From assembly GCA_936432065.2 (NCBI GenBank), contig OW386285.2:39177920-39241919 (forward strand): DNA of 64,000 nt, written 5' to 3'. Below, piece after piece: positions 35,753 through 46,984 of this stretch (its first letter is position 1; each line of letters begins with the position of its first letter). The translations under genes were made by a program, and so were the position numbers. Below the pieces are notes generated by a model. The model ran no database searches and was not told the origin of the DNA. It was given only the letters and a program-made list of their open reading frames with translations. The DNA is from Rutpela maculata. Taxonomy: Eukaryota; Arthropoda; Insecta; Coleoptera; Cerambycidae.

Positions 35753-35955
35753 ACACCACATATAATAGACAACCCCCAAATCCAAAGCCAAGGCTGTCCG
35801 GAAGGGTGTTACACATTTGGAGAAACGCAGATATACATCCATACTCACCGGTATTGTCGGTACCGGGATTCGAGCTCGAACCCAGAGCGCGATAGACAAT
35901 CGATCAGCATATTCGCCACTCAATACGCTTTAACCAACTGAGCTACCGTGCTGGC
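35753..35955 (-). mobile_element. tRNA-derived SINE with modified B box
   Basis: Minus strand. It opens GCCAGCACGGTAGCTCAGTTGG, whose TAGCTCAGTTGG equals the pol III A-box consensus. About 55 bp later is GGTTCGAGCTCGAATCC, a B box with four extra bases inside. About 110 bp of non-tRNA body follows. Direct repeats TAAACATAAAC (35742-35752) and TAAACATGAAC (35956-35966) flank it, consistent with a target duplication. The interrupted B box probably weakens transcription, so this copy is likely inactive. Confidence 0.7.
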
Positions 35956-35966
35956 TAAACATGAAC

Positions 35967-36585
35967 ATGAACTCATAATAACACATCTTTGACACACATC
36001 TTTAACACGTCTTTGACCAATCAGGAACCAACAATTTTCGTAATCTACGGGCGAGTTCATTTTTTCCAAAGGAGAATAAGTTTACTGTGAACTAACTTAT
36101 TTTTTCTCTGTTAAACAATTAAAACAGTTAAAATAGTCGTAGATAAAGTATAGTATTCCGCACGCGTATACTTGCGAGTAATAGCTATCATATACGCTCA
36201 CTGAATAATATACTATTTACTGCTTGTTGTCGTGGGAGACGAGCGATAAAGTGACATTATTCATAGCTCCTAGGTAAACGTCAATTTTGCGTTGTCGAAT
36301 GCAAGCAAAAAAGCCTACTATATATGTCTATTTTAGATCAAATATTTTTGCGACATCGACTGCGCCTGAGGAAAATCTAATCTGTGTGAAATTTAATGAT
36401 TCTAGCTATTGCTTTGGAGATAAACCGCTGTGATAGATGGACAGACAAACAGATGAGTCATCCCAAAAGAGTTCCGTTATTTACTTTGAGTACGGAACAC
36501 TGGAAAGTCAAACCATAGTTAATGATTATTAATAAAAGAATCTGCTTGAAATGAATGTTTGAGATGTTGTCGAAATGTAAATATT
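35967..36585. other. Region without recognised gene
   Basis: A short run of 13 bp-like repeats (CACATCTTTGACA, 35983-36025) and a GGACAGACAAACAGATGAG segment at 36439, similar in composition to the X microsatellite. Otherwise nothing. Confidence 0.4.
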
Positions 36586-36587
36586 TA

Positions 36588-36840
36588 CACGGTAGCACAG
36601 CAGACTAAAGTGTGATGTGTGGCGAGGACTTTTGTCACACTATCTACTGTGTACTGGGTTCGATTCCCGGCTGCGGCACTGACAATTTCGGTAGATAACG
36701 CTCTTGATAGAAGAAGAGGCACAAACCCACAATAAGCTTGACCGGAGGAAAAGAAAATTGAAACTAGAATACAACTCACGTGGGCTAGTTTCTGTTTTCC
36801 GCTATACAGAAAACTGAAAATTACACTAATTTTCTTACCT
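36588..36840 (+). mobile_element. tRNA-derived SINE, second family
   Basis: TAGCACAGCAGAC (36593-36605) is close to an A box and GGTTCGATTCCCGG (36657-36670) contains a perfect B box; spacing is longer than in a true tRNA. A body with no tRNA similarity follows to about 36840. The 3' end and target duplication are not resolved. Too diverged from a cloverleaf to be a functional tRNA gene. Confidence 0.6.
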
Positions 36841-37527
36841 TCGGTATCTGAAATATGTTTATCCTTATCATGCTTTTTGATAGCTTCGCTCTTTAACTTA
36901 CATCTCAAAATGACTTGCATACAACTTTTACTAGCTCAGTTATTATTAATCATATAAAAATTTGATTTGCAGCCTGTCAAGAAGCAACATCCTGAAAACT
37001 GTTGTTTTTGATTTGATTTTATAAATTATCTTGGCTGAAATATAAAATATGCTACAGCGTTACATAAAACTAAATTTAAAATTTAGTATAAAATAGAACA
37101 TTGGGAGGAATGTGGCTTGTATTTCAGAGATGTAGTGTACAATGAACGTTATATGGTAATGACGGGCCAATCTCAATGATTGATGTATGTTGTTGTTTGA
37201 TAAAGCCACCGTGTTATGTTTTGTAACACTCGGTTAACAAAGATTTATTAACCCTTTCTTTAGCCGCTATTAAAATAAATTTAGTGTACCTATTTACTTT
37301 TTGTTTGTTTTTAGTTAATTACTCTCGCCAAGTACAACGCATTTTAAATTATAAGTTGTTTACTAACTTATGCCGCTCGAATTAATTGTCCAGAGGCGCC
37401 TTTAATTTGATAAGGACATATTTACAGTCTCTTTTTTGTTAAATGAAAAAAGTTTACAGTTCACTAAAATGTGTGTTTTTATAGATAAAGTATCTGCTGG
37501 ACAATCTTCAAAAAAATGACCTTTGGA
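36841..37527. other. Region without recognised gene
   Basis: AT-rich, no frame or repeat identified. Confidence 0.4.
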
Positions 37528-37620
37528 AATTATGATTGTGGACCAAGCAAATTAGAACCACCCAGATACATTAAGGTTAGGCGATTGTGAAGTAATAAAT
37601 AATATGGTATACTGTTATTG
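37528..37620 (-). pseudogene. Short copy of the 3'-most part of the 28S-like fragment
   Basis: About 90 bp match 29215-29305, sharing AATTATGATTGT.GACC.AGCA, ACCACCCAG and ATGGTATACT. Similarity stops afterwards. Either a second tiny rDNA fragment or a dispersed repeat that was captured by the first. Confidence 0.5.
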
Positions 37621-37745
37621 TGGACAATACCGGTAACTGTGGATATTAGATTCGAGGAAGAATTCAGCAAAGGCATTCAGAGTTGGACTGGTCTCATTTG
37701 GCCCTGTAGGCAACAGCTACAATTTGACCTTTATGCCCTTACTTC

Positions 37746-38355
37746 AAAAAACCGCTGCCTAAGAAATCACTACTTCCACATCCAGATTTTCTATCCAAGT
37801 TTCTCACGACAAAAAAAAATGACTATACTATATTACTATACTATATTTGGACTCCACTATGTGGATATAATTGTTTGTGGAACTTTAATAATACAATATT
37901 TGAAGTCAGCTACCCCAAAAACGCATAAAACGATATGCCACATCGGTAATGGGGGTGGGGGTGGATGAAGTAAAAAAAAAAATTGGGACCAACGGAATAA
38001 AATAAAAATATAATCTAGTTCCAGAGTCATTAAAATACATACGTGTACCAAATTTCAAGTCAATATCTTAAACGGTTCCAGAGTAATCGTGCGCACAAAA
38101 AATGGTACAGACCGACTGACACGAGAGGGTAATCACTTATGCAATATATGGGATAGGTACATGTGCAATGGTGTGCAATATCGTACAATATGTGTGCAAT
38201 ATGTATGCAATATGTGTGCAATATTGCAATTGTGGGACACATAATTTCAAGTGATTGTCCTCTCGGACTGACAGAATTTTTTACTCTCAAACTTAAAATC
38301 AAATTTTCAAAATTTTTTTACGTTACTATAATTCCACTGGATGTGGAAGTAAAAT
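37746..38355 (+). mobile_element. Family X copy 11, carrying a MITE
   Basis: Starts AAAAACCGCTGCCTAAG, with ACTTCCACATCCAG, a short G-rich block at 37947-37965, and terminal ACTGGATGTGGAAGTAAAAT. Much of the G-rich interior is deleted. The microsatellite is interrupted at 38121/38122 by a 144 bp insert. Confidence 0.85.
38122..38265. mobile_element. 144 bp MITE with 17 bp inverted ends and 8 bp duplication
   Basis: Ends CGAGAGGGTAATCACTT and, inverted, CGAGAGGACAATCACTT. GACTGACA is duplicated exactly (38114-38121, 38266-38273) and carries a T not found in the X consensus GACCGACA, which argues against chance in repetitive DNA. The interior has three to four GCAATATGTGT-like units (38176-38226). 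8 bp duplications fit hAT- or P-type elements; the ends match neither classic consensus. Confidence 0.82.
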
Positions 38356-38518
38356 ATCCGTGGTTTTCAGGTCATAAAGAAATCATACCTTGAAATAAAT
38401 AAAAACTAAAAATTAATATTTCTGTTTTTATATCGCTTATTATTACATAATAAAATCGAACATACAAATAAATATCAAAAGCAACAGTAATTCAAAAATA
38501 AAAAATAGTTGGTTTTAC

Positions 38519-39253
38519 AAAAAACCACTTCCCAAGGAACACTACTTCCACATCCATATTTTTTGTCTAAACTCACAACAAAACAAATTTTGTATGTGGA
38601 AATAATTTGTTTATGGAACTTTAATAGAATAATATTTGAAATCGTCTCCCCCAAAAACCCATAAAACGATATGCCACATCGGTAGTGGGAGTAGGGGCGG
38701 TGGAAGGCAGGTGGTAGTGGGGTGGATGAAATAAAAAAAAATGAGGTCTTTGTTTTTTGTACACACACTAAATCACAATTTTATTTTTATACTCACTTTA
38801 ATAGTGGGGTAGGGGTGGTAATGGGAGTGACTAATACCAACAAATTTTTTGAGACCTAGCCTCTCTTATATATACTAAATACCAATTTTATGGACTCTTA
38901 CTTGCTTGATTTGCCTATTTACCCCCATTTACCCTAATTTACCCCAGAACCCTTCAATAGAATAAGATCAAAATATAATCAAGTTCCAGATCTCGTTAAA
39001 ATATATATGTGTCCCAAATTTCAAGTCAATATGTTAAGCGGTTCCAGAATAATCGCGCGCACAAAAAAAAAGTTACAGATCGAAAGACAGAATTTTTTTT
39101 TTCTCAAACTTAAAACTCGACGTTTCATGACATTTTAAGTTGCAATTTGCTTAATATACCTAAATAATATTCTCCATTCTAAGCCTATTTGAACAATACA
39201 AATTTACAATTTTTTTTGCGTTACTACACTTTCACTGGATGTGGAAATAAAAT
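38519..39253 (+). mobile_element. Family X copy 12
   Basis: Diverged full-length copy: ACCACTTCCCAAGGAA start, ACTTCCACATCCAT, G-rich blocks near 38683-38720 and 38805-38830, only a remnant of the microsatellite (CGAAAGACAGA), and terminal TTTCACTGGATGTGGAAATA. About 45 bp of extra sequence near 39135-39175 interrupts the terminal region. Confidence 0.82.
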
Positions 39254-39483
39254 ATAAGACGAATAAGAGCTAAACTAAAACAATACATTATACTTACGAT
39301 ATAGCATAACAAACAAAACGATGTAGTATAGGTAACAAAAACAAAGCAACATTAACAAAAAAAAAGCTATGTAAATTAGAGCATTTCTTTCAGGTTTGGT
39401 ATTATATCACCAAACCAAATTGCACATGTTATTCAGATAAAAGTAAACAGTTAGAAGATTAATATATATCTAAAACCTAAAAC

Positions 39484-40139
39484 CAAAAACCACTGCCCAA
39501 GGAATCACTACTTCCACACAAATTTTCTATCCAAGTCACTCACAACGAAAAAATTTTGTATGTGAAAATAATTTTTTATGGAACTTTAATAATATAATAT
39601 TTGAAATCTTCTACCCCCCAAAACCCATAAAACGATACCCCACATCGGTAGTGGGATGGGGGTGGTGATAGGGGGTGGTAGTGAGGGTGGATGAAGTAAA
39701 AAATATTTTGAGGTTCTTGTACACACACTAAATCACATTTGTTTTCATCCCCTTTAATAATGAGGTGGGGGTGGTATGTGGGTGGCTAATGCCAAAATTT
39801 TTTTTGAGACCTTAGCTTCTCTTATATATACTAAATACCGATTTTATGGACTTTTACCTGCTTGATTTACCTATTTATCCCCAACCGTTCGACGGAACAA
39901 GATAAAAATATAATTTAGTTCTAGATCTCGCTAAAGTACATATGTGTACCAAATTTCAAGTCAATATCTTAAACGGTTCCAGAGTAAACGGGCGCACAAA
40001 AAAAGTTACAGACAGAAAATTTTTTTTGCTCAAACTTAAAATTTCGAAGTTTCATGACATTCTAAGCCTATCTGAACAACACAAATTTTTAAATTTTTGT
40101 TTGTCGTTACTATACTTCCACTCGATGTGGAAGTAAAAT
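39484..40139 (+). mobile_element. Family X copy 13
   Basis: AAAAACCACTGCCCAAGG start, ACTTCCACACA, G-rich blocks at 39652-39690 and 39760-39785, microsatellite almost lost (ACAGACAGAAAA), and terminal ACTTCCACTCGATGTGGAAG then TAAAAT. Confidence 0.85.
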
Positions 40140-40528
40140 TACCAAAGTGCTAAAAAATTATGATATGCATGACTAATGGAAGCCAATTTCTTACTGGCAA
40201 TATCTTTCGGAATGTTTTTTTTTATATTAATTATATATAACTAATCTATAACAAATCTTAATTTCCTTTTTATAATTTTTAAGGTGAACACTCGCTTAGA
40301 TATTAACTTTTTTCAAAGTTTAGGTGATGACAATTTACCCCTCAGTTGTTTCTCTGCCACGTTTTCTTTATCTAGATCTCTGTTAAGGCATGTTATATTC
40401 AAAATTACTATATATGTGCTGGAAATTGACTAGTTTTGAATCAGATAATTAAGAAATCCTTTAGTCTTGGTAATAATAAATACAAAGGACCCCGCTCAGA
40501 TCTTATGGGAAGTGGCCCCCGATGAAAT

Positions 40529-41085
40529 TGGCCGAATTTTTAATATGTCGTAGATTTCGACATTGTGATCAAAAGCTATCATGACCCCAACTCGATCCTA
40601 TGACTATTTTCCGAGATACAGTTCAAGAAATGTACAAGAATGACCTCTTGTACAATAAAAAAATTTCGAACTCATAATTTTTTTCATACATTTTATATTG
40701 TGATACGTTTCAATAGCTCTTTATAATATTTTGCACTAAAAACATTTGTTGTTTTAATAAAAATAGCGTAAACAAAAATTAAAGTTTGAAAAATATTGGC
40801 GAAGGCGCCGGAAAATCTATATAAAAATAAAAAAAAATTGGCTAAATCATTTTTTACATAAAGTATGCGTCTTCCTGATCAAAAAACTTTAATTGAAAAA
40901 CTTTCGGAAATTGCTCCTTTGACATCTGATACCCCATCAATAAATTAAAAGTTCTACAAGATACAGAAATTTTTTCAAGAATTTATAGTTGTGCCTCGGA
41001 AACTAGTCATAGGATCGAGTTGGGCCCATCAGAAAGTCGAAATCTACAACATATTAAAAATCCAGCCAATTTCACACGCAGTATA
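40529..41085. repeat. Foldback element of about 550 bp
   Basis: 40529-40640 and 40975-41085 are inverted copies sharing TTTTTAATATGT.GTAGATTTCGAC, CCAACTCGATCCTATGACTA and TTTCCGAG. The spacer is AT-rich and non-coding. The exact ends and the target duplication could not be fixed. Confidence 0.7.
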
Positions 41086-41603
41086 TATATTTTCTTGTGT
41101 AACGCTGGTCACACTAGTAAAACGTAAACCACATGAGCTTGTTGTCACCCAGACAAACATTTTTGTTATTCTTAACGGAGAACAATTTTCTAAAATAAAA
41201 AATATAAAAAACATTTTATTAGTTTCTGGTTTGGCTCCCTAAAATGTTTGGCCCCGTCGGCAATTGCCGATCTGCCACGTGGTCTAGTCCAATGCTGAAG
41301 ACATTCGACACAGCATATCATTCTAATTTGATCTTCTTCTTACTCATATAGTCTTGATAAACGTCTTGTCATTTACGCATTATATTAGTTGGTCTACCCT
41401 TGCGATAGAGCACGTTTGACGGCGTCTCGCAATCTGTTGCGGTTGTCTATTAGGTACACGGCTTCATCAAATTTCGAGACTTATAGGACTAGAACCAGGA
41501 CTGCCAACCACCTAAAACAACTATCTCAGTCTGGGCTGAGAGAAAAATGCTCCAGGATTAATTGGAATACAGAACTAAAAAATTACTAGGGCTAAACACG
41601 TTG

Positions 41604-43427
41604 CACAGTGGGCCATTTGCAACTTCTAGGTGGACAAAATTCTACAAATTTCTAAATGAGCTTGAAATAATTGTTAGAAGATCGAAAAAATAGTGAAAAA
41701 ATTCTAGGCATTAAGGGGGTGGTTTTTGAGAGTTGAAAAATAAATTTGCTTCTAGAGTGCCGAAACTCTGTGAGTATGATAAAATGATATCTGTGAATAT
41801 ATAAAAAAATAGTTAAAAAATTATAAATAGTAGAGGGGTTGTTTTTGAGGGGGTTGAAAGATAAATATTATTTTAAAATTCTGAAACTTTGTGGACATGA
41901 TAATATTATATCCGCGAGTTCGCTAAAAATAGTAAAAAAAAATCTAAACAATAAGGGGTTGGATTTGAGAGGATTGAAAAATAAAACTTTAATAACTATG
42001 TAAGAAAGTTTCAAAAAATTTTGTTGTAAATGTTTTAATTTTTTAACATCACTTCACATCACATCATACATCATTTTTTGACTCTGGCTGTTCAATGGTT
42101 ATGATCTTCATCTTTTAATGTTTCATAAAGTTCTCCTTTTGACACAGTAAGAAGTATCCCTGTAAAAACACAAATATCTCTTTAAAGCACAACTGGACGC
42201 ATATAAATGTTACATACATAAAAGCTACAAGAATTATATATCAAAATAAAATGAAAAACATAACATACAAAAATGTACAAAAGTATTGGCATTTTAATGA
42301 AATTCATACTTCGAATAAATTCCACCCATTTCTTAACGCAAGTTTGATCTGATGTTATTGCTACTATTTATAATTTTTAACTAATTTTTTTATATTCACA
42401 GGGATCATACTCACAGAGTTTCGGCATTCTAGAAGCAAATTTATTTTTCAACCCCTCAAAAACCTCCCCTTGAATGTCTAGAATTTTTTCACTATTTTTC
42501 CGGTCTTCTAACGACCATTTTAAGCTCATTTAGAAATTTGTAGAATTTTGTCCATCTAGAAGTTGCAAATGGCCCACTGTGCGGGGGTAGGAGGGGTTGA
42601 CTCATTGGCTTTGTGACTGTTTTCAAGAAGATCCCAGTTTTTTATTATAATGTCACCACAGATAAAGTCATGGTGCTTGCTTAAAAAAATATTTTTGTTG
42701 CGGCTACATCGCTTCCATCTATCATTCACCATAATCCAGAAAGAGCGCAGTTTTATTTTGAGTTCGTTCTCCATTTCTTGTGAGCAATGGGATAATTGCA
42801 AAATTGTCTTTACAGCTTTTAGCAGCTCATCCTCAGTTTTTAGCACTGGAGGATCGTCTCCTTTGATTTTAGGAGTCTAGTTGTTGACCTGCAAAAAAAA
42901 TCTCTAAGTTAAACTCGCACGAATTTGCACTTCAAATCAATGCCTATAAGTCTTAAAGAACTACACTTTACAAAAAAGTAATGAAACTGGGATAGACACG
43001 CATAGCAAAAAAGTTGCAGGCTAATAAATACGTGACTTTAATAAAAATAAAGTATTTTTTTGTCGTATTTTATTTAGCTTCTCTGGCAATTATATAATTA
43101 CAATGATTTCCAAATAAATTATAATATTAAGTGCATACCTTTGTCAACCATATTGGATAAAATTCACAATAATAAACTTTGAAATTACGCTGTACACAAT
43201 TATTACAAACGCAAGCGCACGGACGACTGATTAACCTGCGAAATAGTACGTAAATACCGGTCGGTTTGTCAGTCCCTACCACCCAAGTGGGTAGTAATAA
43301 TTTTTTTGTCGCGGCAGTTTATTGCTTCCTGGAATGTTTTCGGTGGTTATATAAAGGAATAATAATAATTTTTACAAGTCGAATTTTTGGAATATTGGCG
43401 CGCTAGAATCCAATTCTGGCCCACTGT
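41604..43427. mobile_element. CACAGTG-ended transposon (Transib-like), 1.8 kb, with an internal inverted end
   Basis: Left end CACAGTGGGCCATTTGC at 41604. The right end, read inward, is CACAGTGGGCCAGAATTGG at 43427. CGTTG is duplicated (41599-41603, 43428-43432), and excision restores the host LINE frame. Internally, 42366-42581 is an inverted copy (about 90% over 220 bp) of the left end, finishing GGCCCACTGTG at 42581 with no matching duplication. Three imperfect tandem units of about 118 bp lie at 41690-42000. The right part (42582-43427) holds a promoter-like stretch and an ORF fragment. This is probably a rearranged element that acquired a second left end. Confidence 0.75.
42556..42880 (-). 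CDS. ORF fragment inside the CACAGTG transposon
   Basis: Minus strand, about 105 codons: TPKIKGDDPPVLKTEDELLK, then AVKTILQLSHCSQEMENEL, KIKLRSFWIMVNDRWKRCS and an internal IFLSKHHDFICGDIII before running into the inverted terminal repeat at 42581. It has the helical, charged look of a real protein, but no catalytic motif is present and I recognise no family. Upstream, ATGGTTGACAAAG followed by GTATGC (43151-43134) and a TTTTTTTGCAG (ending 42889) could be a small first exon and an intron, though the joined phase gives a stop. Probably the N-terminal part of a transposon-encoded protein, truncated by the rearrangement. Confidence 0.4.
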
Positions 43428-43639
43428 GCGTTGCACCTAACAACTCTAATTAAACTCTATACTAGGCACTGCAGACTCAATCATCGTCACCTAAAGAGAC
43501 TAATTGGAGGATGAAACGGCAGAGCACGTTGCACCTGTCTCGCTGCAGAAAGAATCACGTTCTCGCTGTATAATAAATGGTGGTAGTAGAGGGTTTGATA
43601 CAAGCCTCTCACATAACCTCACCTAACCTAGCCACCCAA

Positions 43640-45051
43640 AAAATAACGCCAAAATGGCGGTTACAATATGGCGGCCAATTATCATACAAAAAGCCTTCAT
43701 TCACTCACTGACTCATCATTATTTCTTTCATTTGCGGGAGGGGATGAGAAGAAAAACTTACTTTAAACTTTGTAAGTCAGTCACTCAAGAGACGAAGACT
43801 GCACATGGTTATGTAATAATTTCGGAGGAGATTGTGTATGTAATTTAAATTAATGTCACTACAATTAAGTCGATTAATTTTCCAATTATATTAAACGACG
43901 GTATACTTCAGTTCGTCCGAAGATAGGGTATGTTTGCTAGTGCTGTATAAAGAACGAAAACAGATGGGTAATTAAATTTGTTGTAAATTTTAGTAGCAAT
44001 ATTCAGGGTTTACGTATTCCCTGAGTAAAGGGATTTTGATAAATTTAAATTTAATGAACGTGTATTATTAAAACGTATCTCATCTAAGTGTAATGAGAAT
44101 TCAAGGGATGGTGGGGCTCTTGATTAGTACGGAGTGTGTTGAGGTATCCTTCACCGTATGATTGATGAGACTGCATGTCTGGTACACGTCCATCCTCCAA
44201 ATTGCCCCAGTCACTCTGCTTTAACTTTTAATAACTTACATCGTTATGACACTTTTAACAAGATCGATTCTACCTAAATTGCACTTTTGATAGATATTGT
44301 AAAATATTACGTACTCTATCAAATTATAACGTGGATAAACCAAGCAAGTTAAATTAGGAATAATTTACAAATAAATCTGCTTTGTTTTGCCATGATTCTG
44401 ATTAATTCAAATGTATACTCGTAAGGTGTATCACAAGAGTTCGAATACAGATAAATCATATGGTAGGAATTCTGGGTAGCTCAATGAGTTTTTTTTTTGT
44501 TAGGAAGATGATTACTAACGAAGTTGGATTCGCCAGCCTGTAAAATGTTTTTAAATAGTCGTTAATTTCTTGGAGAGCATTTGAAAAATTTTCTATAAAA
44601 TTTTATTATCTAAGGCAACTGGTGTTAACCTCTGAATGTAGTGGTAATACAGTTTTTCTATGACTCATTATTTCTTGTGCGTAAAACATATGTTTATGGT
44701 AATAGTGAAGAAAAATAAAAAGTGTGAAAAAAGTTAACATTATTAACACGCTTCTATTAACTTGACCTGTAACATTATGAGCAAATTTTACAACTCATTT
44801 TTCACCCACTTCTAACTGCTGTATCTATTTGAAACATTGCAAGCTTATGCAATTCTGGTGACAATACAATAATAGGGTACCAATGACATTGTTTGATGAC
44901 GTAGATGGGAGGTAGTGATAGGAAATCCCCATGGGCTTATCACCGGCGATTCCGTCATAAACTCGAATTTTCCGCGACAGAGAGAAAATAAATTATATTT
45001 TAAAAAAACTGAAAAACACGCTTTTATGAGTAAAAGACTAAAAGTCAAAAG
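43640..45051. other. Region without recognised gene
   Basis: Mostly AT-rich and non-coding; a GC-richer patch at 44100-44220 is unrecognised. Confidence 0.4.
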
Positions 45052-45063
45052 TAATTTTAGGTA

Positions 45064-45444
45064 GGGGCGAGCGTAGAGGCGACTTCAATGTGAATATCAG
45101 TCGATATTCCGTTGAAGCAACGTCGAGCGCGGTTAGTACTTGGATGGGCTCCCATCCTGGGAAATACAGCGTTCTCGTCCCACCTTCTAGAGGCTTGTAT
45201 ATCAGTGTATACTCGGAAGTTACGTAATTTCAGACGAGGATTACGTAGTGGATATACCATCCTTCGGAGGGGATGTAAAGCAGGCGGTCCCTTGTCTATT
45301 AAACGTTAGGCAAGTAAAAGATCCCTACTCTTCTTAAGGGAAGAGGTTCGGCAAAATTTCCAGATTGGGGGTAGCTCGTCTCCTGGCGTCGGTGATAGGC
45401 CCTGGTAGCGGAAATAGGCCGACGTTAAACAGTTAAATAAAAAA
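45064..45444 (+). mobile_element. 5S rRNA-derived SINE, complete copy
   Basis: 45114-45172 reproduces the internal promoter half of 5S rRNA: AAGCAACGTCGAGCGCGG, then TTAGTACTTGGATGGG, then CTGGGAA.TAC.GCG. About 270 bp of unrelated body follows, with AAGTAAAAGATCCCTACTC, GGGGGTAGCTCGTCTCCTGG and TAGGCCCTGGTAGCGG, ending in an A/T-rich tail. TAATTTTAGGTA is duplicated exactly on both sides (45052-45063, 45445-45456). It is a SINE3-type element: pol III would start from the 5S boxes and a LINE would supply reverse transcription. Confidence 0.88.
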
Positions 45445-45456
45445 TAATTTTAGGTA

Positions 45457-46140
45457 ATTAAATTTAAAAGTGTGAAGCACACAAATTTAATTACCTAATA
45501 ATTATTTTGAACTTTTTAGTGCGCGACTTATAAAAGCGTGTATTTTTGGCTTTTTTTAAGTACAATTTATTTCACACTTGTGTGTAGCCGGATTTAAGAG
45601 TGCATTGAAAACAACGGAAGTTGTCCCCACGATTTTCTCTTTAGAAACCTCAAATTATGGATTTGTGTTTTGACATTTAAGTTGATTTTGAAATATATTT
45701 ATCTAAATACGGACAGTCGTGGAAAAAATATTGTATGAAACTCATGCATATAGTGCCTTCTTCACTCACAGAATTGCGATTGGAATTGTTAAACTTCCCA
45801 TTAGTGAAAAAAGTACCACTTTATGCACTTGTTACATAAATTAATATTTTAACAATTTACTAGTTACTTCATCCAATTTATCATCATTGCATTGTAGATA
45901 CTTTGTATGCGTTCTTTATTATTTTACTTTTTTTGAGGTGTAAATATATCTACCTAGAAAAAGGAGCTAGATTTCTTTCTACTCCCAGTACAAGAGGATT
46001 TTCAAAGTACACAATGTAGGGTATCTAAATATTTAGAATTATTGTGATTCGTTGAATAATGCACATCCCGCTAAATATGTGCTCTATTCTCGCTCAACGC
46101 GCTAAAGCTCAATTTCGGTGATAAAAGTTAACCAGAGTTA
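45457..46140. other. Region without recognised gene
   Basis: A short palindrome (TTTAAATTTAATTACCT-type, 45450-45505) follows the SINE. Otherwise featureless. Confidence 0.4.
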
Positions 46141-46780
46141 AATAAATTTAGGCCAATTACTTTGCTAAATTCTGATTATAAGGTATTAATGAAAATTCTA
46201 GTTACACCGTTAAAAGACATAATCCCTAAAATTGTGGGAAAAGAACAAAGTTGTGGCACGAATCGGTCTATTTACAACAATCTAATGCTATCAAGGGACA
46301 TCATTTTAGCTTTCGAAAGAAATAAACAGAATAACGGAGCTATTTTGGTGCTGGATTTCGTAAGTGCATTGATAAGGTTAACCACACATATCTGTGGCGA
46401 GTTTTAGATAAGATGGGATTTCACAAAAAGCTAATACAAGTAATTAAAAACATCTATGGCGTTACAGTCTCCAAAATAATAATACACGACTTTTTGTCCG
46501 GAAAATTCAATATTAAAACTTCAGTAAGACAGGGCTCTCTGTTATCAATGATCCTATTTAGCCTAGCCTTAGAACCGTTTATATGCTTGATTGACTTTAC
46601 CATTGAGGGTATACAGATTAATAATATAATACAGAAAGTCACTGCATTTGCAGACGATGTGTCTGTATATATTAAGAACGTAAATAACCTTAGAAAATTT
46701 GATACTTTAATTAAAATATATGAAAGTGATTCTAATGATACAGTTAATCTGGAGAAATCGGTTATCCTACCTCTATAGAA
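46140..46780 (+). pseudogene. L1/Tx1-like LINE reverse transcriptase fragment
   Basis: Two frames joined by a frameshift near 46385. The first reads RPITLLNSDYKVLMKIL (46142 onward) and IVGKEQSCGTNRSIYNN, then the first catalytic region degraded to LVLDFVSALIR. The second reads SVRQGSLLSMILFSLALEP and AFADDVSVYIKN with the catalytic FADD box. The RPI.LLN.DYK..TK.L and EQ.C....SI.. patterns point to the L1/Tx1 side of the LINE tree, unlike the jockey-type copies elsewhere in the window. The fragment ends soon after the FADD box. Confidence 0.8.
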
Positions 46781-46984
46781 ATGGTCGGAGATGTCTAATA
46801 ATAATACAAATAATAATAATAATACAAAAGTTTAAAGAAAATAAAAACGAAATAAAATTTTGGAGATGTGTATTGTATAATACTAATAGACCTACGGCCA
46901 AGAGGCAAATAAGTTACCCCATCGGGTACAAAAGACTTGAGTTTTTGTAGTAAAAGTACCACATATATGTAGCAAAAAACCGAC

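Larger units (their letters stand above)
41400..43620 (+). pseudogene. RNase H-type LINE C-terminus, split by a CACAGTG transposon
   Basis: Plus strand. 41490-41600 is degraded coding that ends LLGLNT, and after excision of 41604-43427 the frame continues LHLTTLIKLYTRHCRLNHHR and, one frameshift later, DETAEHVAP. HCRLN.H and DETAEHV are the same C-terminal landmarks as in the LINE at 31751-33850, on the opposite strand. It ends with a CCTCACCTAACCTA 3' UTR near 43617. It contains several stops. It is a dead I/R1-like LINE end. Confidence 0.72.
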
